NCBI RefSeq assembly: GCF_000344805.1
Contig: NC_020453.1
Coordinates: 2,046,001 to 2,110,000, forward strand
Source of the DNA: Bradyrhizobium oligotrophicum S58
Lineage (GTDB): Bacteria > Pseudomonadota > Alphaproteobacteria > Rhizobiales > Xanthobacteraceae
Length of the DNA stretch: 64,000 nucleotides
Reading direction: 5' to 3'
Shown: in pieces, positions 29,088 to 39,581 of the stretch
Layout: each line of letters starts with the position of its first letter
Position numbering within the stretch: position 1 is the first letter of the stretch
Translations under genes and position numbers: made by a program
Notes under the pieces: generated by a model
Told to the model about the DNA's origin: nothing
What the model saw: the letters and a program-made list of their open reading frames with translations, nothing else
Database searches by the model: none

Positions 29088-30899
29088 ATGTCCTGCAGAA
29101 TTGAAGACTACGCGCTGATCGGTGACTGTGAAACGGCTGCGCTCGTCGGCCGCAACGGGGCGATCGACTGGCTGTGCTGGCCGGCGTTCGACTCGGATGC
29201 CTGCTTTGCGGCGCTGCTCGGCGACCATAGCAATGGACGCTGGCTGATCGAGCCCCGCGGCGAGGTCACCGCCACGTCGCGCCGCTATCGCGGCGACAGC
29301 CTGATCCTCGAAACCCGGTTCGAGACCGCGACGGGCACGGTCGAGCTGATCGACTTCATGCCGCCGCGGGGGAGCGCCTCCGATGTCGTCCGCCTCGTTC
29401 GCGGCGTGTCCGGCCGGGTCGCGATGCGCATGGACCTGATCATCCGCTTCGGCTTCGGGGTGGAGATTCCCTGGGTGAAGCGGTCCGACGACCGCTCCGC
29501 GCTGCTGGCGATCTGCGGCCAGGACATGGCGGTGCTGCATACGGCGGTCCAGACGCGCGGCGAGAACATGACGACGGTGGCCGAGTTCGACGTCGCGGCC
29601 GGCGAGACCATCCCGTTCGCGCTGACCTACGGCGCGTCGCATCTGCCGGTGCCCAGGCCGATCGATCCGGACCAGGCGCTTGCCGACACCGAGGCCTTCT
29701 GGACGGAATGGGCCCGCCGGTGCACCTATCGCGGCGAGCACCGCGACCTCGTGATGCGATCGCTGATCACGCTGAAGGCGCTCACCTACGGCCCGACCGG
29801 CGGCATCGTCGCAGCGCCGACCACGTCGTTGCCCGAGAAGCTCGGCGGCTGGCGCAATTGGGATTATCGCTTCTGCTGGCTGCGCGATGCGACGTTCACG
29901 CTGCTCGCGCTGATGAACTCCGGCTACACCGAAGAGGCGCTGGCCTGGCACAACTGGTTGCTGCGCGCGGCCGCCGGCGCCCCGGCCCACATGCAGATCA
30001 TGTACGGCATCATGGGGCAGCGCCGGCTGACGGAATGGGAGGCGGAATGGCTGCCGGGCTACGAAGGCTCGCAGCCGGTCCGGATCGGCAACGCCGCGCA
30101 TGCGCAGCTGCAGCTCGACGTCTACGGCGAGTTGATCGATGCCTTTCACCAGGCGCGCATGACCAGGCTGAAGCTGGACGACGGCACCTGGGCGCTCGAA
30201 TGCGCCGTGCTCGACCATCTTACCGATGTCTGGGACCAGCCGGATCACGGCATCTGGGAGCGCCGCGGTGATGGCCGGCACTACGTCTTCTCCAAGGTCA
30301 TGACCTGGGTCGCCTTCGACCGCGCCATCAAGAGCGCCGAGCGCTTCGATCTGAAGGCGCCGCTGGAACGCTGGCGGCGGCTGCGCGAGACCATACATCG
30401 CGACGTCTGCGACAAGGGCTACGACGCCGATCTCGGCTGCTTCGTCGAATCCTATGGGTCACAGCTGCTCGATGCGAGCCTATTGCTGCTGCCTGCGGTC
30501 GGCTTCCTGCCAAGCTCGGACCAGCGCATCAGCGGCACGATCGCAGCGATCGAGCAGCGCCTGATGCGTGACGGCTTCGTGCTGCGGCACGACCCTCGCG
30601 AGGTATCGTCGGAGGAGCAGCAGCCGATCGAAGGTGCTTTTCTGGCATGCACCCTGTGGCTCGCCGACGCGCATGTGCTCGCCGGCGATATCGCAAAAGC
30701 GGAGGCGCTGTTCGAGCGCGTCGTGGCCATTGCCAACGATGTCGGCCTGCTGGCGGAAGAATACGACATCGAGACACGCCGGCAGACCGGCAACTTTCCC
30801 CAGGCGCTGACGCACATCGCGCTGATCAACACGGCGCAGAATCTGAGCGGAGCGAAAAAGACCAGCGACAAGCCTGCAAAGCAGCGGTCGGAGTCCTGA
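29088..30899 (+). CDS. GH15 family glucoamylase/trehalase-like glycosidase
   Basis: A 603-residue protein with the bacterial GH15 layout: an N-terminal super-sandwich domain (about 1-220, IEDYALIGDCETAALVGRNGAIDWLCWP) and an (alpha/alpha)6 barrel (about 230-590) with WRNWDYRFCWLRDATF. The two catalytic Glu regions of the family correspond to segments near GIWE and LAEEYD. Family members are either glucoamylases or, in mycobacteria, trehalases. Since the adjacent operon makes trehalose from glycogen, either activity would fit: end-trimming of maltodextrins or controlled trehalose breakdown. No signal peptide is seen, so it should be cytoplasmic. A terminator hairpin begins inside its last codons. 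Confidence 0.85.
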   Translation: MSCRIEDYALIGDCETAALVGRNGAIDWLCWPAFDSDACFAALLGDHSNGRWLIEPRGEVTATSRRYRGDSLILETRFETATGTVELIDFMPPRGSASDVVRLVRGVSGRVAMRMDLIIRFGFGVEIPWVKRSDDRSALLAICGQDMAVLHTAVQTRGENMTTVAEFDVAAGETIPFALTYGASHLPVPRPIDPDQALADTEAFWTEWARRCTYRGEHRDLVMRSLITLKALTYGPTGGIVAAPTTSLPEKLGGWRNWDYRFCWLRDATFTLLALMNSGYTEEALAWHNWLLRAAAGAPAHMQIMYGIMGQRRLTEWEAEWLPGYEGSQPVRIGNAAHAQLQLDVYGELIDAFHQARMTRLKLDDGTWALECAVLDHLTDVWDQPDHGIWERRGDGRHYVFSKVMTWVAFDRAIKSAERFDLKAPLERWRRLRETIHRDVCDKGYDADLGCFVESYGSQLLDASLLLLPAVGFLPSSDQRISGTIAAIEQRLMRDGFVLRHDPREVSSEEQQPIEGAFLACTLWLADAHVLAGDIAKAEALFERVVAIANDVGLLAEEYDIETRRQTGNFPQALTHIALINTAQNLSGAKKTSDKPAKQRSES

Positions 30900-30925
30900 G
30901 CCTGCTGCCGTCGGCTCGCAGGACT
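30892..30925. terminator. Bidirectional hairpin overlapping two convergent stop codons
   Basis: AGTCCTG (30892-30898) pairs with CAGGACT (30919-30925), followed by inner AGCC/GGCT. The left arm contains the final bases of the GH15 gene and the right arm overlaps the stop of the convergent HAD gene. No T-run. Confidence 0.55.
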
Positions 30926-31736
30926 AGCCTTGCGCGTTCTCCGCGACGATCATCTCCATGGCGTTGGCAAAGCCTTCGTCCTGGTTGGAGGTGGTGACGC
31001 GCTTGGCGTGGCTCTTCACCTCGTCGCTGGCATTGTCCATGGCGATCGAGAGTCCGCTGACCGCGAACATCGCGACGTCGTTGTGCATGTCGCCGATGGT
31101 CGCGACCCGGTCGAGCGGAATGCCGAGCCGCTGCGCCATGGCGGTGACGAAGGTGCCCTTGTCGCGGCCGGGCGGCGTGATGTCGAGATAGTAGCTCTGC
31201 GAGCGGACCGCGTTCGCCTCGCTCCCGAGCGCCTCGCGCATCTCGCTCTCGCAGCGGGCCAGGAGCTCGAAATCGCGGCTCGAGCCCACGATCTTGCAGG
31301 CGCTCGACAGATAAGGAGCGAAGTCGCCGATGATCGTCGGGTCGGCGCGGATCGCGCGCTGTTCGTTCGGCACGTAGTCGCCGTCCGGATTGCGCGTCAG
31401 CCAGGCATCGCTGGTGAAGACCCAGATGTCGACGCCGGACTGGTGGAGAAGGTCGACGCAGCGCTTGGCCGCCTCGGCAGGGATCAGGTTCTGTTCGAGC
31501 GGGCGCATGTCGGGGGCGATGATCGAGCTGCCGTTGAACGGCCCGACCGGCAGGTCGATCTGCAACGGGGAGATCAGAAAGCCCATCCCGATCGCCGGCC
31601 GGCTGGACGTGATGGTGAAAGCGATCCCGGCCTCGCGCAGCTGGCGCGCCGCCTTTGCCGCGCGTTCGGTCAGCACCTTGTCCTTGGTCAGAAGCGTGCC
31701 GTCGACATCGGACACGACGAGAGCGATGCGGGTCAT
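30924..31736 (-). CDS. HAD-superfamily (Cof/IIB type) sugar-phosphatase-like hydrolase
   Basis: A 270-residue phosphatase of the HAD superfamily with a C2B cap. Motif I is VVSDVDGTLL (nucleophile and acid Asp), motif II is TITSSRP, the motif III Lys lies in RDKGTF, and motif IV is IGDMHNDVAMF. The IIB cap (about 85-195) is of the type that acts on sugar phosphates. The start MTRIAL at 31734-31736 has GGAAGGG upstream. It follows the Pgl-gluconokinase fusion by 18 bases and is thus the last gene of the pentose-phosphate operon, suggesting a phosphosugar substrate or a house-cleaning role. The substrate cannot be read from sequence. Confidence 0.88.
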   Translation of the reverse strand: MTRIALVVSDVDGTLLTKDKVLTERAAKAARQLREAGIAFTITSSRPAIGMGFLISPLQIDLPVGPFNGSSIIAPDMRPLEQNLIPAEAAKRCVDLLHQSGVDIWVFTSDAWLTRNPDGDYVPNEQRAIRADPTIIGDFAPYLSSACKIVGSSRDFELLARCESEMREALGSEANAVRSQSYYLDITPPGRDKGTFVTAMAQRLGIPLDRVATIGDMHNDVAMFAVSGLSIAMDNASDEVKSHAKRVTTSNQDEGFANAMEMIVAENAQG

Positions 31737-31754
31737 GATCCCTTCCATTCGCAG

Positions 31755-33023
31755 TCAGGCGCGGTCCTGACTGACATGAAGCTGTTGCAGGATGCCGTCG
31801 ACGATCGCCTCGACCGGCGCGTCGACCGAGACGGTGAGAGGATGTTCGCAGGCGCCGGGTGGTTCCAGGGTGGCGAACTGGCTGTCGAGCAGCCCTGTCG
31901 GCATGAAGTGGCCTTTGCGGTGGACCATCCTGTCACCGATCAGCTCCCGGCTGCCCTCAAGATAGACGATGCGAACGTCGTGATGGTGGTCCAGCAGAAT
32001 GTCGCGATACGCTTTCTTCAGCGCCGAGCAGGCGATGATGATGTGCTCGCCGTTCGCCCGGCACCGCGCGATCTCCGCGGCGATCGCCCGGAGCCACGGC
32101 CAGCGATCCTCGTCGGTGAGGGGGTGGCCCGCGCTCATCTTGGCGACATTGGCCGGCGGATGGAAGCTGTCGCCATCCTCGAAGCGCCATCCGAGCCGCT
32201 CACCCAGCGCTTTTCCGATCGTGCTCTTGCCGGACCCGGCCACGCCCATGATGATGAGCGCCTGCGGCAACCCCGACGTCGACTGGTCAGCCGATGTTTC
32301 CGGTGAAGCGGCCGCATCGATCAAAAGAATGGTCTGATGGTCCGAGCGGGCGCGATTGGCGGGCAGGTCCTCGCCCGCCAGCACCCGTGTGAGGATCGGT
32401 CGCTTATCGGCGCCGCCCACCTCGAACAGCACGGTCCGGCAGGAGGCGAGGACGGGCAGGGTCAAGCTCACTCTGGGGACGAAAGGCGCGACGTGGGCCT
32501 GGTCGACGCCAACCACCCAGCGATCCCTGACATCGGCCGCAGGGAAGCCGGGAAAAAGCGACGCAACGTGGCCGTCGGGGCCGATGCCGAGCAGCACCAA
32601 CTCGAACAGCGGCCGCGCCGCATCGAGCTGCTCGGCGCCATAGAACGTCTTCAGCTCGCGTTCGTAGGCGCGCGCCGCATCCTCCGGATCGGTCGTGTCG
32701 GTCGGGATCGGGTGGATATTCGCGGGCGGTGCGCAGGCATCGAGAAAGGCGCTGCGTGCCATGGTCATGTTGTGCAGCGGATCTCCAGGCGGCACGAAGC
32801 GCTCGTCGCCGATGAACCAGTGCACGCGCGGCCAGGGGATGCGATCGCGGTAGGCGTCCGTCGCCAGCAGCTCGTATAGCTGCTTCGGGCTGGAGCCGCC
32901 GGTGAGGCAGATCGCGATCCGGCCGGAATTGGCTGCGATCCGCGCAAGCAGGAGATCGGCAGCCGCTCGTGCCATCGCGGCCTTGTCGGCGACGCGCACC
33001 AGCTCGGGAGACGGTGTGCCCAT
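31755..33023 (-). CDS. 6-phosphogluconolactonase-gluconokinase fusion
   Basis: A single 422-residue frame joins two enzymes. Residues 1-240 are DevB/Pgl-type 6-phosphogluconolactonase (LTGGSSPKQLYELL, WFIGDERFVPP, LLGIGPDGHVASLFPG). After a short Ser/Thr-rich linker, residues 250-422 are a GntK-type gluconokinase with the P-loop GVAGSGKST near 259-267, DGDSFHPPANVAKM and a conserved RKGHFMP segment. Both halves produce 6-phosphogluconate, one from the zwf product and one from free gluconate, so the fusion gathers the two inputs to Gnd. The start MGTPSPEL is four bases after the zwf stop; a longer frame would run into zwf. No disrupting stop lies between domains. Confidence 0.93.
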   Translation of the reverse strand: MGTPSPELVRVADKAAMARAAADLLLARIAANSGRIAICLTGGSSPKQLYELLATDAYRDRIPWPRVHWFIGDERFVPPGDPLHNMTMARSAFLDACAPPANIHPIPTDTTDPEDAARAYERELKTFYGAEQLDAARPLFELVLLGIGPDGHVASLFPGFPAADVRDRWVVGVDQAHVAPFVPRVSLTLPVLASCRTVLFEVGGADKRPILTRVLAGEDLPANRARSDHQTILLIDAAASPETSADQSTSGLPQALIIMGVAGSGKSTIGKALGERLGWRFEDGDSFHPPANVAKMSAGHPLTDEDRWPWLRAIAAEIARCRANGEHIIIACSALKKAYRDILLDHHHDVRIVYLEGSRELIGDRMVHRKGHFMPTGLLDSQFATLEPPGACEHPLTVSVDAPVEAIVDGILQQLHVSQDRA

Positions 33024-33027
33024 CGCT

Positions 33028-34545
33028 TCAGGCCAGCTTGCGCCAGCTGCGGCCGTCACGGGCGAGCAGATCGGCCGCCGCCTGCGGGCCTTCGCTGCCG
33101 GCTTCGTAGCCATGCAAGCCATCGCGGCCGGCCTTCTTCCAGGCCTCGATGAACGGCTCTACCGCCTTCCAGCCGGCCTCGACGCTGTCGGCGCGCTGGA
33201 ACAGGATGTTGTCGCCGATCATGCAGTCATAGATCAGTGTCTCATAGCCCGTCGCCGGCTCGGCCTGGAAATAGTCCTTGTAGTTGAACTTCATCTGCAC
33301 GCCGTCGGTGCGGATGGTCGGCCCCGGGATCTTGGTGTTGAACTGCAGGGTGATGCTCTGGGTCGGCTCGATGCCGATGACCAGATAGTTTTCGGCCAAA
33401 GTGTCGATCGGCGTGCAGCTGAACATCGCGAACGGCGCCTGGCGGAACTTGATCGCCACCTCGGTGCGTTTCGCTCCAAGCGCCTTGCCTGTGCGTAGAT
33501 AGAACGGCACCCCGGCCCAGCGCCAATTGTCGATCGTCAGCTTGATCGCGGCATAGGTCTCGGTCGTGCTGTCGGGCCGGACGTCCTTGGTCTTGCGATA
33601 GTCGGCGAGCTCCGCGTCGCCCACCATGCCGGCCTTGTATTGTCCACGGACGGAGTTCTGCAGCGCTTCCTGTTCGGTGAGCGGCTGAATGGCCGAGAGC
33701 ACTTCGGCCTTTTCGGAGCGAACGGTGTGCGCATCGAACCGCGCCGGCGGCTCCATCGCGACCAGCGAGAGCAGCTGGAACAAATGGTTCGGCACCATGT
33801 CGCGCAGCGCGCCGGTCGCATCATAGAAGCTGCCGCGCGTGCCGACGCCGAGCTTTTCTTCCACGGTGATCTGCACGTGGTCGATGTGGTGCCTGTTCCA
33901 GATCGGCTCGAACATGCCGTTGGCGAAGCGCAGCACCAGGATGTTCTGAACGGTTTCCTTGCCGAGATAGTGATCGATCCGGTAGATCTGATGCTCGGTC
34001 ACGAGCTCGAGCAATTGGTCGTTGAGCTTCTTGGCCGAGGCGAGGTCGGTGCCGAACGGCTTTTCCACCACCAGGCGCCGCCACGCCTTGCCGTCCTCCT
34101 TCAGCAACCCGACGCGTCCGAGCTGCTGGGCGATCGGCGCGAAAGCGCTCGGCGGCGTCGCCAGATAGAACAGCCGGTTGCCGTGGGTTTCCCGCGCGGC
34201 CTCCAGCTTCTCCAGCCTGGCCTTCAGTTGGTCAAAACTATCCGGCTCGCTCGGATCGGCCTCGATCGCGGTCACGCATTGCAGGAGCCGCTGGGCGACC
34301 TCGTCCTCGACCGGTCGGGTCGCGTATTTGCGCAGGCCTTCCATCAGATTGTCGCGCAGCTGCTCGCTCGACATGCCCTTGCGGGCGATGCCGACGATGC
34401 AGAAGCGATCGGGCAGCAGGTGACTGGCGGCGAGATTGTAGAGCGACGGCAGCACGAGCCGGTGAGTGAGGTCGCCGGTGACCCCAAAGATGACGAAGGC
34501 GCAGGCGTCGGGCTTCTGATGTTGCGGCTGGCGGGGATGGGTCAC
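33028..34545 (-). CDS. zwf: Glucose-6-phosphate 1-dehydrogenase
   Basis: Oxidises glucose-6-phosphate to 6-phosphogluconolactone with NAD(P)+. The 505-residue protein has the N-terminal Rossmann domain ([21 protein letters not shown]; note GVTGDL for the usual GASGDL), EKPFGTD, the signature RIDHYLGKE with catalytic His, and the C-terminal G6PD domain. The ATG overlaps the gnd stop by four bases and the stop is four bases from the Pgl-GntK start, so translation is likely coupled through three genes. Confidence 0.96.
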   Translation of the reverse strand: MTHPRQPQHQKPDACAFVIFGVTGDLTHRLVLPSLYNLAASHLLPDRFCIVGIARKGMSSEQLRDNLMEGLRKYATRPVEDEVAQRLLQCVTAIEADPSEPDSFDQLKARLEKLEAARETHGNRLFYLATPPSAFAPIAQQLGRVGLLKEDGKAWRRLVVEKPFGTDLASAKKLNDQLLELVTEHQIYRIDHYLGKETVQNILVLRFANGMFEPIWNRHHIDHVQITVEEKLGVGTRGSFYDATGALRDMVPNHLFQLLSLVAMEPPARFDAHTVRSEKAEVLSAIQPLTEQEALQNSVRGQYKAGMVGDAELADYRKTKDVRPDSTTETYAAIKLTIDNWRWAGVPFYLRTGKALGAKRTEVAIKFRQAPFAMFSCTPIDTLAENYLVIGIEPTQSITLQFNTKIPGPTIRTDGVQMKFNYKDYFQAEPATGYETLIYDCMIGDNILFQRADSVEAGWKAVEPFIEAWKKAGRDGLHGYEAGSEGPQAAADLLARDGRSWRKLA

Positions 34546-35579
34546 GCGAGGTCGGCCTTTGGCTTGACGATCTCGGGCCCGCTCTGGCGCGCCGGATCAG
34601 GATGTTGCTCGGGCTCCTTGTGGCCGCCAAAACCTTCGCGCATCGCCGAGAGAATCTTTTCTGCGAACGTGTGTTCCTGGCGCGAGCGGAAGCGGGCGAA
34701 CAGGGCGGCCGTCAGCACTTCCGCAGGGACCGCCTCGTCGATTGCGGCATTGACGGTCCAGCGTCCCTCGCCGGAATCCTCGACGTAACCGGAGTATTTC
34801 TCCAGTCCCGGCTGCCGCGCCAGCGCGCTCGCGGTGAGATCGAGCAGCCAGGACGGAATGACGCTGCCGCGGCGCCAAACTTCGGCGATGTCGGCGAGGT
34901 CGAGATCGAACCGGTGCGACTCGGGCAGGACCTCGCTGTTCGCATTCCTGAGGATGTCGAAACCCTCAGCATAGGCCTGCATCAGGCCATATTCGATGCC
35001 GTTGTGGATCATCTTGACGAAATGGCCGGCGCCTGTCGGGCCGGCGTGGATGTAGCCCTGCTCGACGCGCGGGTCGCGGCCGTCGCGGCTCGGCGTGCGC
35101 GGAATGTCGCCGATGCCCGGCGCGAGGCTTGCGAAGATGGGGTCGAGCCGGTCGACGACCGCCTTCTCGCCACCGATCATCATGCAATAGCCGCGGTCGA
35201 GGCCCCAGACCCCGCCGGAGGTACCAACGTCGACATAGTGCAGGCCGCGCTGCTGCAGCGCCTTGCCGCGGCGGACGTCGTCCTGCCAGAAACTGTTGCC
35301 GCCGTCGATGATGACGTCATCTGATGTCATCAGCTTGGTCAGCTGCTCGACCGTCGCCTCGGTGATCTTGCCCGCCGGCAGCATCACCCAGGCGTGCCGC
35401 GGGGCGGCGAGCTTGCTGACGAATTCCTCCAGGCTCGCGGCGCCGGTCGCGCCTTCGGAAACGAGTGCGGCAACCGCCTTCGCATCGCGATCGTAGACGA
35501 CGCAGGAGTGCCCCGTGCGCATCAGGCGGCGCACGATGTTGCCGCCCATTCGCCCGAGACCAATCATACCCAACTGCAT
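34542..35579 (-). CDS. gnd: 6-phosphogluconate dehydrogenase (short, decarboxylating type)
   Basis: Converts 6-phosphogluconate to ribulose-5-phosphate and CO2. At 345 residues it is the short GndA-like form often found in bacteria with NAD-preferring enzymes, rather than the 470-residue E. coli form. The Rossmann start [46 protein letters not shown] and the catalytic Lys segment [14 protein letters not shown] are all present. It lies 14 bases after tal-pgi and overlaps zwf. It uses the product of both halves of the downstream Pgl-GntK fusion. Confidence 0.95.
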   Translation of the reverse strand: MQLGMIGLGRMGGNIVRRLMRTGHSCVVYDRDAKAVAALVSEGATGAASLEEFVSKLAAPRHAWVMLPAGKITEATVEQLTKLMTSDDVIIDGGNSFWQDDVRRGKALQQRGLHYVDVGTSGGVWGLDRGYCMMIGGEKAVVDRLDPIFASLAPGIGDIPRTPSRDGRDPRVEQGYIHAGPTGAGHFVKMIHNGIEYGLMQAYAEGFDILRNANSEVLPESHRFDLDLADIAEVWRRGSVIPSWLLDLTASALARQPGLEKYSGYVEDSGEGRWTVNAAIDEAVPAEVLTAALFARFRSRQEHTFAEKILSAMREGFGGHKEPEQHPDPARQSGPEIVKPKADLA

Positions 35580-35593
35580 TGACGAGGCCCTTC

Positions 35594-38440
35594 CTAGCTC
35601 AGCGCTTCTGATATCGCGCTGTCGAGCATCTTCAGGCCCGATTTCAGATTGCCTTTGAGATGCACCCGCAACGCGCGGCGTCCGCGTTCGGTCAGCACGT
35701 CGAAATCGCCGCGCGCCTGGGCCGCCTTGATCACGCCGAAGCTCGCCTTCTGCCCGGGGATCGGCAGATCCTGGGCATCATCGGCGGTGATCTGGAGAAA
35801 CACGCCGCTGTCCGGACCGCCTTTGTAGGCTTGGCCGGTCGAGTGCAGGAAGCGCGGGCCGAACTCGGCGCAGGTTGCGAGATGCTTGGCATCGCGCAGC
35901 TTGAGCCGGATATTTTGCAGCGTATCGATGTTGCCGGGATTGCGGTCGATATAGCCGAGCAGGGCGATGTAGTCGCCGTCGCCGGCGCGGCCGAGATGCG
36001 CCTTCAGCCAGGAGGCGAGCGTGCCGTCCGCGCCATGCTCGCGCAAGCTCTCGGCATTGTGCGTGTCGGTGTAGAGTTCGCAGCCCTTGATGGAAACGAC
36101 CGGCTCTTCCGCAGGAAGTGCGCCGGTCTGCTCGAACGCTGCGGTCAGCTCACGGGTCTTGATCTTGGCGGCCTCGACGTCGGGCTGGTCGAACGGGTTG
36201 ATGCCGAGCACGGCCCCCGCCACCGCGGTCGCCATTTCGAAGCGGAAGAACTCCTGCCCGAGCTGGTCGATCGACTTCATGACGATGCGCACCACGGGAT
36301 GGCCGGCGTCCTCAAGTGCTGCAAGCTTCGCGTCATGGCCGGGGACGTCGTCGCCATCGACCTTGATGTCGATGAAGAAGCGGTCGTCGCCATAGACGGC
36401 GGGATCGGCCAGCAGCTCGCCGTCGATCGGAATGAGACCCTTGCCCTCCTTGCCGGTGGACTCCGCGATGAGCTGCTCGGCCCAGGCGCCGAAATCGGCG
36501 ATCCTGGGGGAGGCGAAGATCGTCACCTTGTCGCGGCCTTCGAGCCCGGCAAGACCCATGGCGAGGCCGAGCTGAACGCCGGGGTTCTGCAGCGGCGGCA
36601 CATCCGGGCCGCAGGAGCGCACCATCGACTGCGCATGCGTGATCAGCCTGCGCACGTCGATCCCTGCCGTCGCCGCCGGCACCAGGCCGAACGGCGATAG
36701 TACTGAATAACGGCCGCCGATGGTCGGCTCGCCATGGAAGATGCGGGCAAAGCCTTGCGCGCGCGCGGCCTTCTCCAGCGATGAGCCGGGGTCGGTGACC
36801 GCAATGAAGCGGTGGCCGGCTTTGTTGGGCCCGATCGCCTCGCTGACGCGGGCGAAGAAATAGTCCTTCATCGCGTTGGGCTCGGTGGTGCCGCCCGATT
36901 TCGAGGACACGATGAACACCGTCCTGGTGATGTCGATGGCCTTCTCCATCGCGCGGACCTGCGCCGGATCAGTGGAATCGAGCACGTGCAGCCTGGGGAA
37001 GCCGGCTTTCCGCGGGAACGTCTCTGCCAGCACTTCCGGTCCGAGGCTCGAGCCACCCATGCCGAGCACGACGGCGTCGGAGAATTTCTGTCCCTTCACA
37101 CGCGCGGCGTAATCTTCGTAATCCGCAATGTCGGCCTTCGCGGCGCTGGTCAGCCAGCCCAGCCATTTGTGCTCGTCACGCCCGGTCCACACCGTCGCGT
37201 CCTTGTGCCAGAGCCGGCGGATCTTGGCGGTCTTGCGCCAGTCCTCCGTGGCGGCTGCGACCTTCTTCTCGAGATCTCCCGCGGCAGCGATCGTCTGCTG
37301 TCCCAGCTCGAGGCCCATCACCGTCGCCCGCTTGAAGGCGACTGCGCCGTAGAGCTTGTCGGCGGCGTCGGCGAACTGCTTGACGCCATCGATCACGAGG
37401 TCGGCGGTGATCTGGTCGAGCGAAATGCCGCTTTTTGCCAGCTCGTCGAGCGCGTCCTGGGCCGACTCGACGTCCTCCTCCAGGCTGTCGCGCACCTTGC
37501 CGTGGTCGCGGAATGCATCCAGCGTGGCCGGCGGAACGGTGTTGACCGTGTTGGGCCCGATCAATTCCTCGACATAGAGGACGTCGCTGTAATCCTTGTT
37601 CTTGGTGCCGGTCGAGGCCCACAGCAGCCGCTGCGGCTTGGCGCCCTTGGCGGCCAGCCGCTCCCAGCGCTCGCCGGAGAACAGCTGCTTGTAGTCCTGA
37701 TAGGCCATCTTGGCGTTGGCGATGGCGATCTTGCCCTTCAGAGCGGTGAGCCGCTCCTTTTCGCTGGGGTCGTTGGCCTGCGCGATCTTCTCGTCGAGCT
37801 GCTTGTCCACGACGCTGTCGATGCGGCTGACGAAGAACGAGGCGACGCTTGCGACATGGGACGGATCGCCACCGTCGGCGACGTAGGCTTCGAGCCCGGC
37901 GAGATAGGCTTCTGCGACCTGGCGGTAGACCGCCTGCGCGAACAGTAGCGTGATGTTGACGCTGATGCCCTTGGAGATCAGGTGCTGGATGGCCGGCAGG
38001 CAGGCGTCGGTCGCCGGCACCTTGATCATCAGATTCTTGCGGTCGACGGCCTTCCACAGCTGCTCGGCCTCGGTGATGGTGCCCTTGCTGTCCATCGCCA
38101 GATAGGGCGAGACTTCGAGGCTGACGAAGCCGTCATTGCCGTCGAAGCCGTCATAGACAGGGCGAAGCACGTCGGCGGCGTTCTGGATGTCTTCGACTGC
38201 GACGGCTTCGAACAGCTGCGTCGGCGAGCGGTCTCCGCTCTTCAACGCCCGTGCGATCGGCGCATCATATTCGTCCGAGCTGCCGATCGCCTTCTCGAAG
38301 ATGGCCGGATTGGACGTCACGCCCTTGACGCCGTCCTCGTCGATCAGCCGCTTCAGGTCACCCTTGGAGACGAAGCCGCGGGCAAGGAAGTCGAGCCAGA
38401 CCGCCTGGCCGTGTTGTTCGAGTGCTTTGACGGGGTTCAT
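35594..38440 (-). CDS. Bifunctional transaldolase / glucose-6-phosphate isomerase
   Basis: A 948-residue fusion. Residues 1-370 are transaldolase ([13 protein letters not shown], the Schiff-base Lys in [11 protein letters not shown], and [10 protein letters not shown]). Residues about 395-948 are phosphoglucose isomerase ([24 protein letters not shown] and later conserved segments). Together they link the non-oxidative pentose-phosphate branch to fructose-6-phosphate and return it to glucose-6-phosphate for Zwf, allowing a cyclic pentose-phosphate route. It is the first gene of the five-gene operon. Such Tal-Pgi fusions are known in several Alphaproteobacteria. The start has no obvious strong ribosome site but begins with the family's [17 protein letters not shown]. 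Confidence 0.94.
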   Translation of the reverse strand: MNPVKALEQHGQAVWLDFLARGFVSKGDLKRLIDEDGVKGVTSNPAIFEKAIGSSDEYDAPIARALKSGDRSPTQLFEAVAVEDIQNAADVLRPVYDGFDGNDGFVSLEVSPYLAMDSKGTITEAEQLWKAVDRKNLMIKVPATDACLPAIQHLISKGISVNITLLFAQAVYRQVAEAYLAGLEAYVADGGDPSHVASVASFFVSRIDSVVDKQLDEKIAQANDPSEKERLTALKGKIAIANAKMAYQDYKQLFSGERWERLAAKGAKPQRLLWASTGTKNKDYSDVLYVEELIGPNTVNTVPPATLDAFRDHGKVRDSLEEDVESAQDALDELAKSGISLDQITADLVIDGVKQFADAADKLYGAVAFKRATVMGLELGQQTIAAAGDLEKKVAAATEDWRKTAKIRRLWHKDATVWTGRDEHKWLGWLTSAAKADIADYEDYAARVKGQKFSDAVVLGMGGSSLGPEVLAETFPRKAGFPRLHVLDSTDPAQVRAMEKAIDITRTVFIVSSKSGGTTEPNAMKDYFFARVSEAIGPNKAGHRFIAVTDPGSSLEKAARAQGFARIFHGEPTIGGRYSVLSPFGLVPAATAGIDVRRLITHAQSMVRSCGPDVPPLQNPGVQLGLAMGLAGLEGRDKVTIFASPRIADFGAWAEQLIAESTGKEGKGLIPIDGELLADPAVYGDDRFFIDIKVDGDDVPGHDAKLAALEDAGHPVVRIVMKSIDQLGQEFFRFEMATAVAGAVLGINPFDQPDVEAAKIKTRELTAAFEQTGALPAEEPVVSIKGCELYTDTHNAESLREHGADGTLASWLKAHLGRAGDGDYIALLGYIDRNPGNIDTLQNIRLKLRDAKHLATCAEFGPRFLHSTGQAYKGGPDSGVFLQITADDAQDLPIPGQKASFGVIKAAQARGDFDVLTERGRRALRVHLKGNLKSGLKMLDSAISEALS

Positions 38441-38855
38441 GATGCCTATCTATGTGCTCTGGCTTGCCTTTTCGGGTTCCAGGCCGGACCTGTCCCGAGC
38501 CGGGACTATGCGTCACCCGTTCGGATAACGCCATTCATAATGGATTGATCCTGGTTGAAATCCCACGCGTTTCACGAGCCGAGGTCGCGGGGTCCGGGCC
38601 CAGACCTCTCGAGCCCGCAGATGCAGATGGAGACAGCCTTTGGATTGCAGCTCGGCGATCGCACCATCCCGGCTTTGCCGCCACGGCAAAACCCACCTCG
38701 GTGATTTCGTTCAAATGGTAGAGACCGTCAGCCTGCGCTTGTGAGCTTGCGAACGGGACGCCGGGCATCGGACGGCTGTGCCCAACATGTCGCGCCGATC
38801 CGTGCTCCGTCCTTGCAAAGAGAAAAGCACGTCACATCTGTTTAGGGACATGCTA

Positions 38856-39059
38856 TCATTCGTGTTGGACAGTCGCGAGTTCGGTCCGGTCACTGACGAG
38901 GCGCGCACAGCTTTCGGTGCCGCTGCGATCGACGCGGAAGATCCTGTCGTTGACGCCAGCAGGCAGTGTGTCGCCGGCCTCGTCATCGCGGTTGTAGTTT
39001 CGTCGCCAGACGGTGATGCGCGTTGGGCGCAGCATGGCGGATGTGTCGTCTTTCGACAT
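38856..39059 (-). CDS. Small hypothetical protein, 67 aa (possible gene or relic)
   Basis: Begins MSKDDTSAMLRPTRITVWRR and ends before position 38856. About two thirds of its third codon positions are G or C, dominated by C, and amino-acid composition is ordinary, unlike the arginine/alanine-rich shadow frames around it. The frame is open 12 codons further upstream without a better start, and only a weak GGA lies ahead of the ATG. I do not recognise a family. It could be the remnant of a longer gene. Low confidence. Confidence 0.35.
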   Translation of the reverse strand: MSKDDTSAMLRPTRITVWRRNYNRDDEAGDTLPAGVNDRIFRVDRSGTESCARLVSDRTELATVQHE

Positions 39060-39555
39060 CGCAATTCCGATGCTGTCGCCTTTGCGATCGATCGGTCAGT
39101 TGTAGCTGATCTCATTTGCGGCATTTTCAATGCCCGAACCATTCTGCTTCGGAGGATGCGCGAGGTGTCGTGCCGTTCGATGGGTGATGCGCGTGGGTCA
39201 CGCCGCGCAGCGAATGAATCGTTCCAATCGTTTGTGGCGAAGGGGAATATCTTCGTTCATTCGCGGTTCAGATCGCGCGCCACCACACTCGACGTGTCGG
39301 CCTGGCGCGCCCGTTCACGTGGCTTCACAACGCCTTGTGCGGCGCAGGGAGACTACGGTGCCGGGGTATTGCGGATGTTGCGAAGCAGAGACAATGAGGT
39401 ACAAATGGGGAGAGTCGGCCCGCTTTTGCCGAACTATTGAGCGAAGTGCATGTTGATAGGGCATATGCTGCATGCACTTTGCGTTGCGGAAAAGGACGAA
39501 GACGGTGCCCAATGGGGGCTAGCGCGCTTCACTCTGAGTCGGTTCGAGATCAGTA

Positions 39556-39581
39556 GGAACGTACTTAGATCTCGGCCCGTT
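39556..39581 (+). promoter_or_regulatory. EcfG general-stress promoter before prkA
   Basis: GGAAC at 39556-39560, a 17-base spacer and CGTT at 39578-39581: exact consensus. The prkA start is 35 bases downstream, giving a short leader with a GGAGAGGG ribosome site. The E. coli homologue operon (yeaGH) is controlled by the general-stress sigma RpoS, so control by the alphaproteobacterial counterpart is expected. Confidence 0.8.

Noticed and set aside
38778..39440. A 220-codon plus-strand frame before prkA, and a 143-codon minus-strand frame at 38711-39142
   Set aside because: They overlap each other and the better-coded 67-codon frame, have weak codon bias and no recognisable domains.
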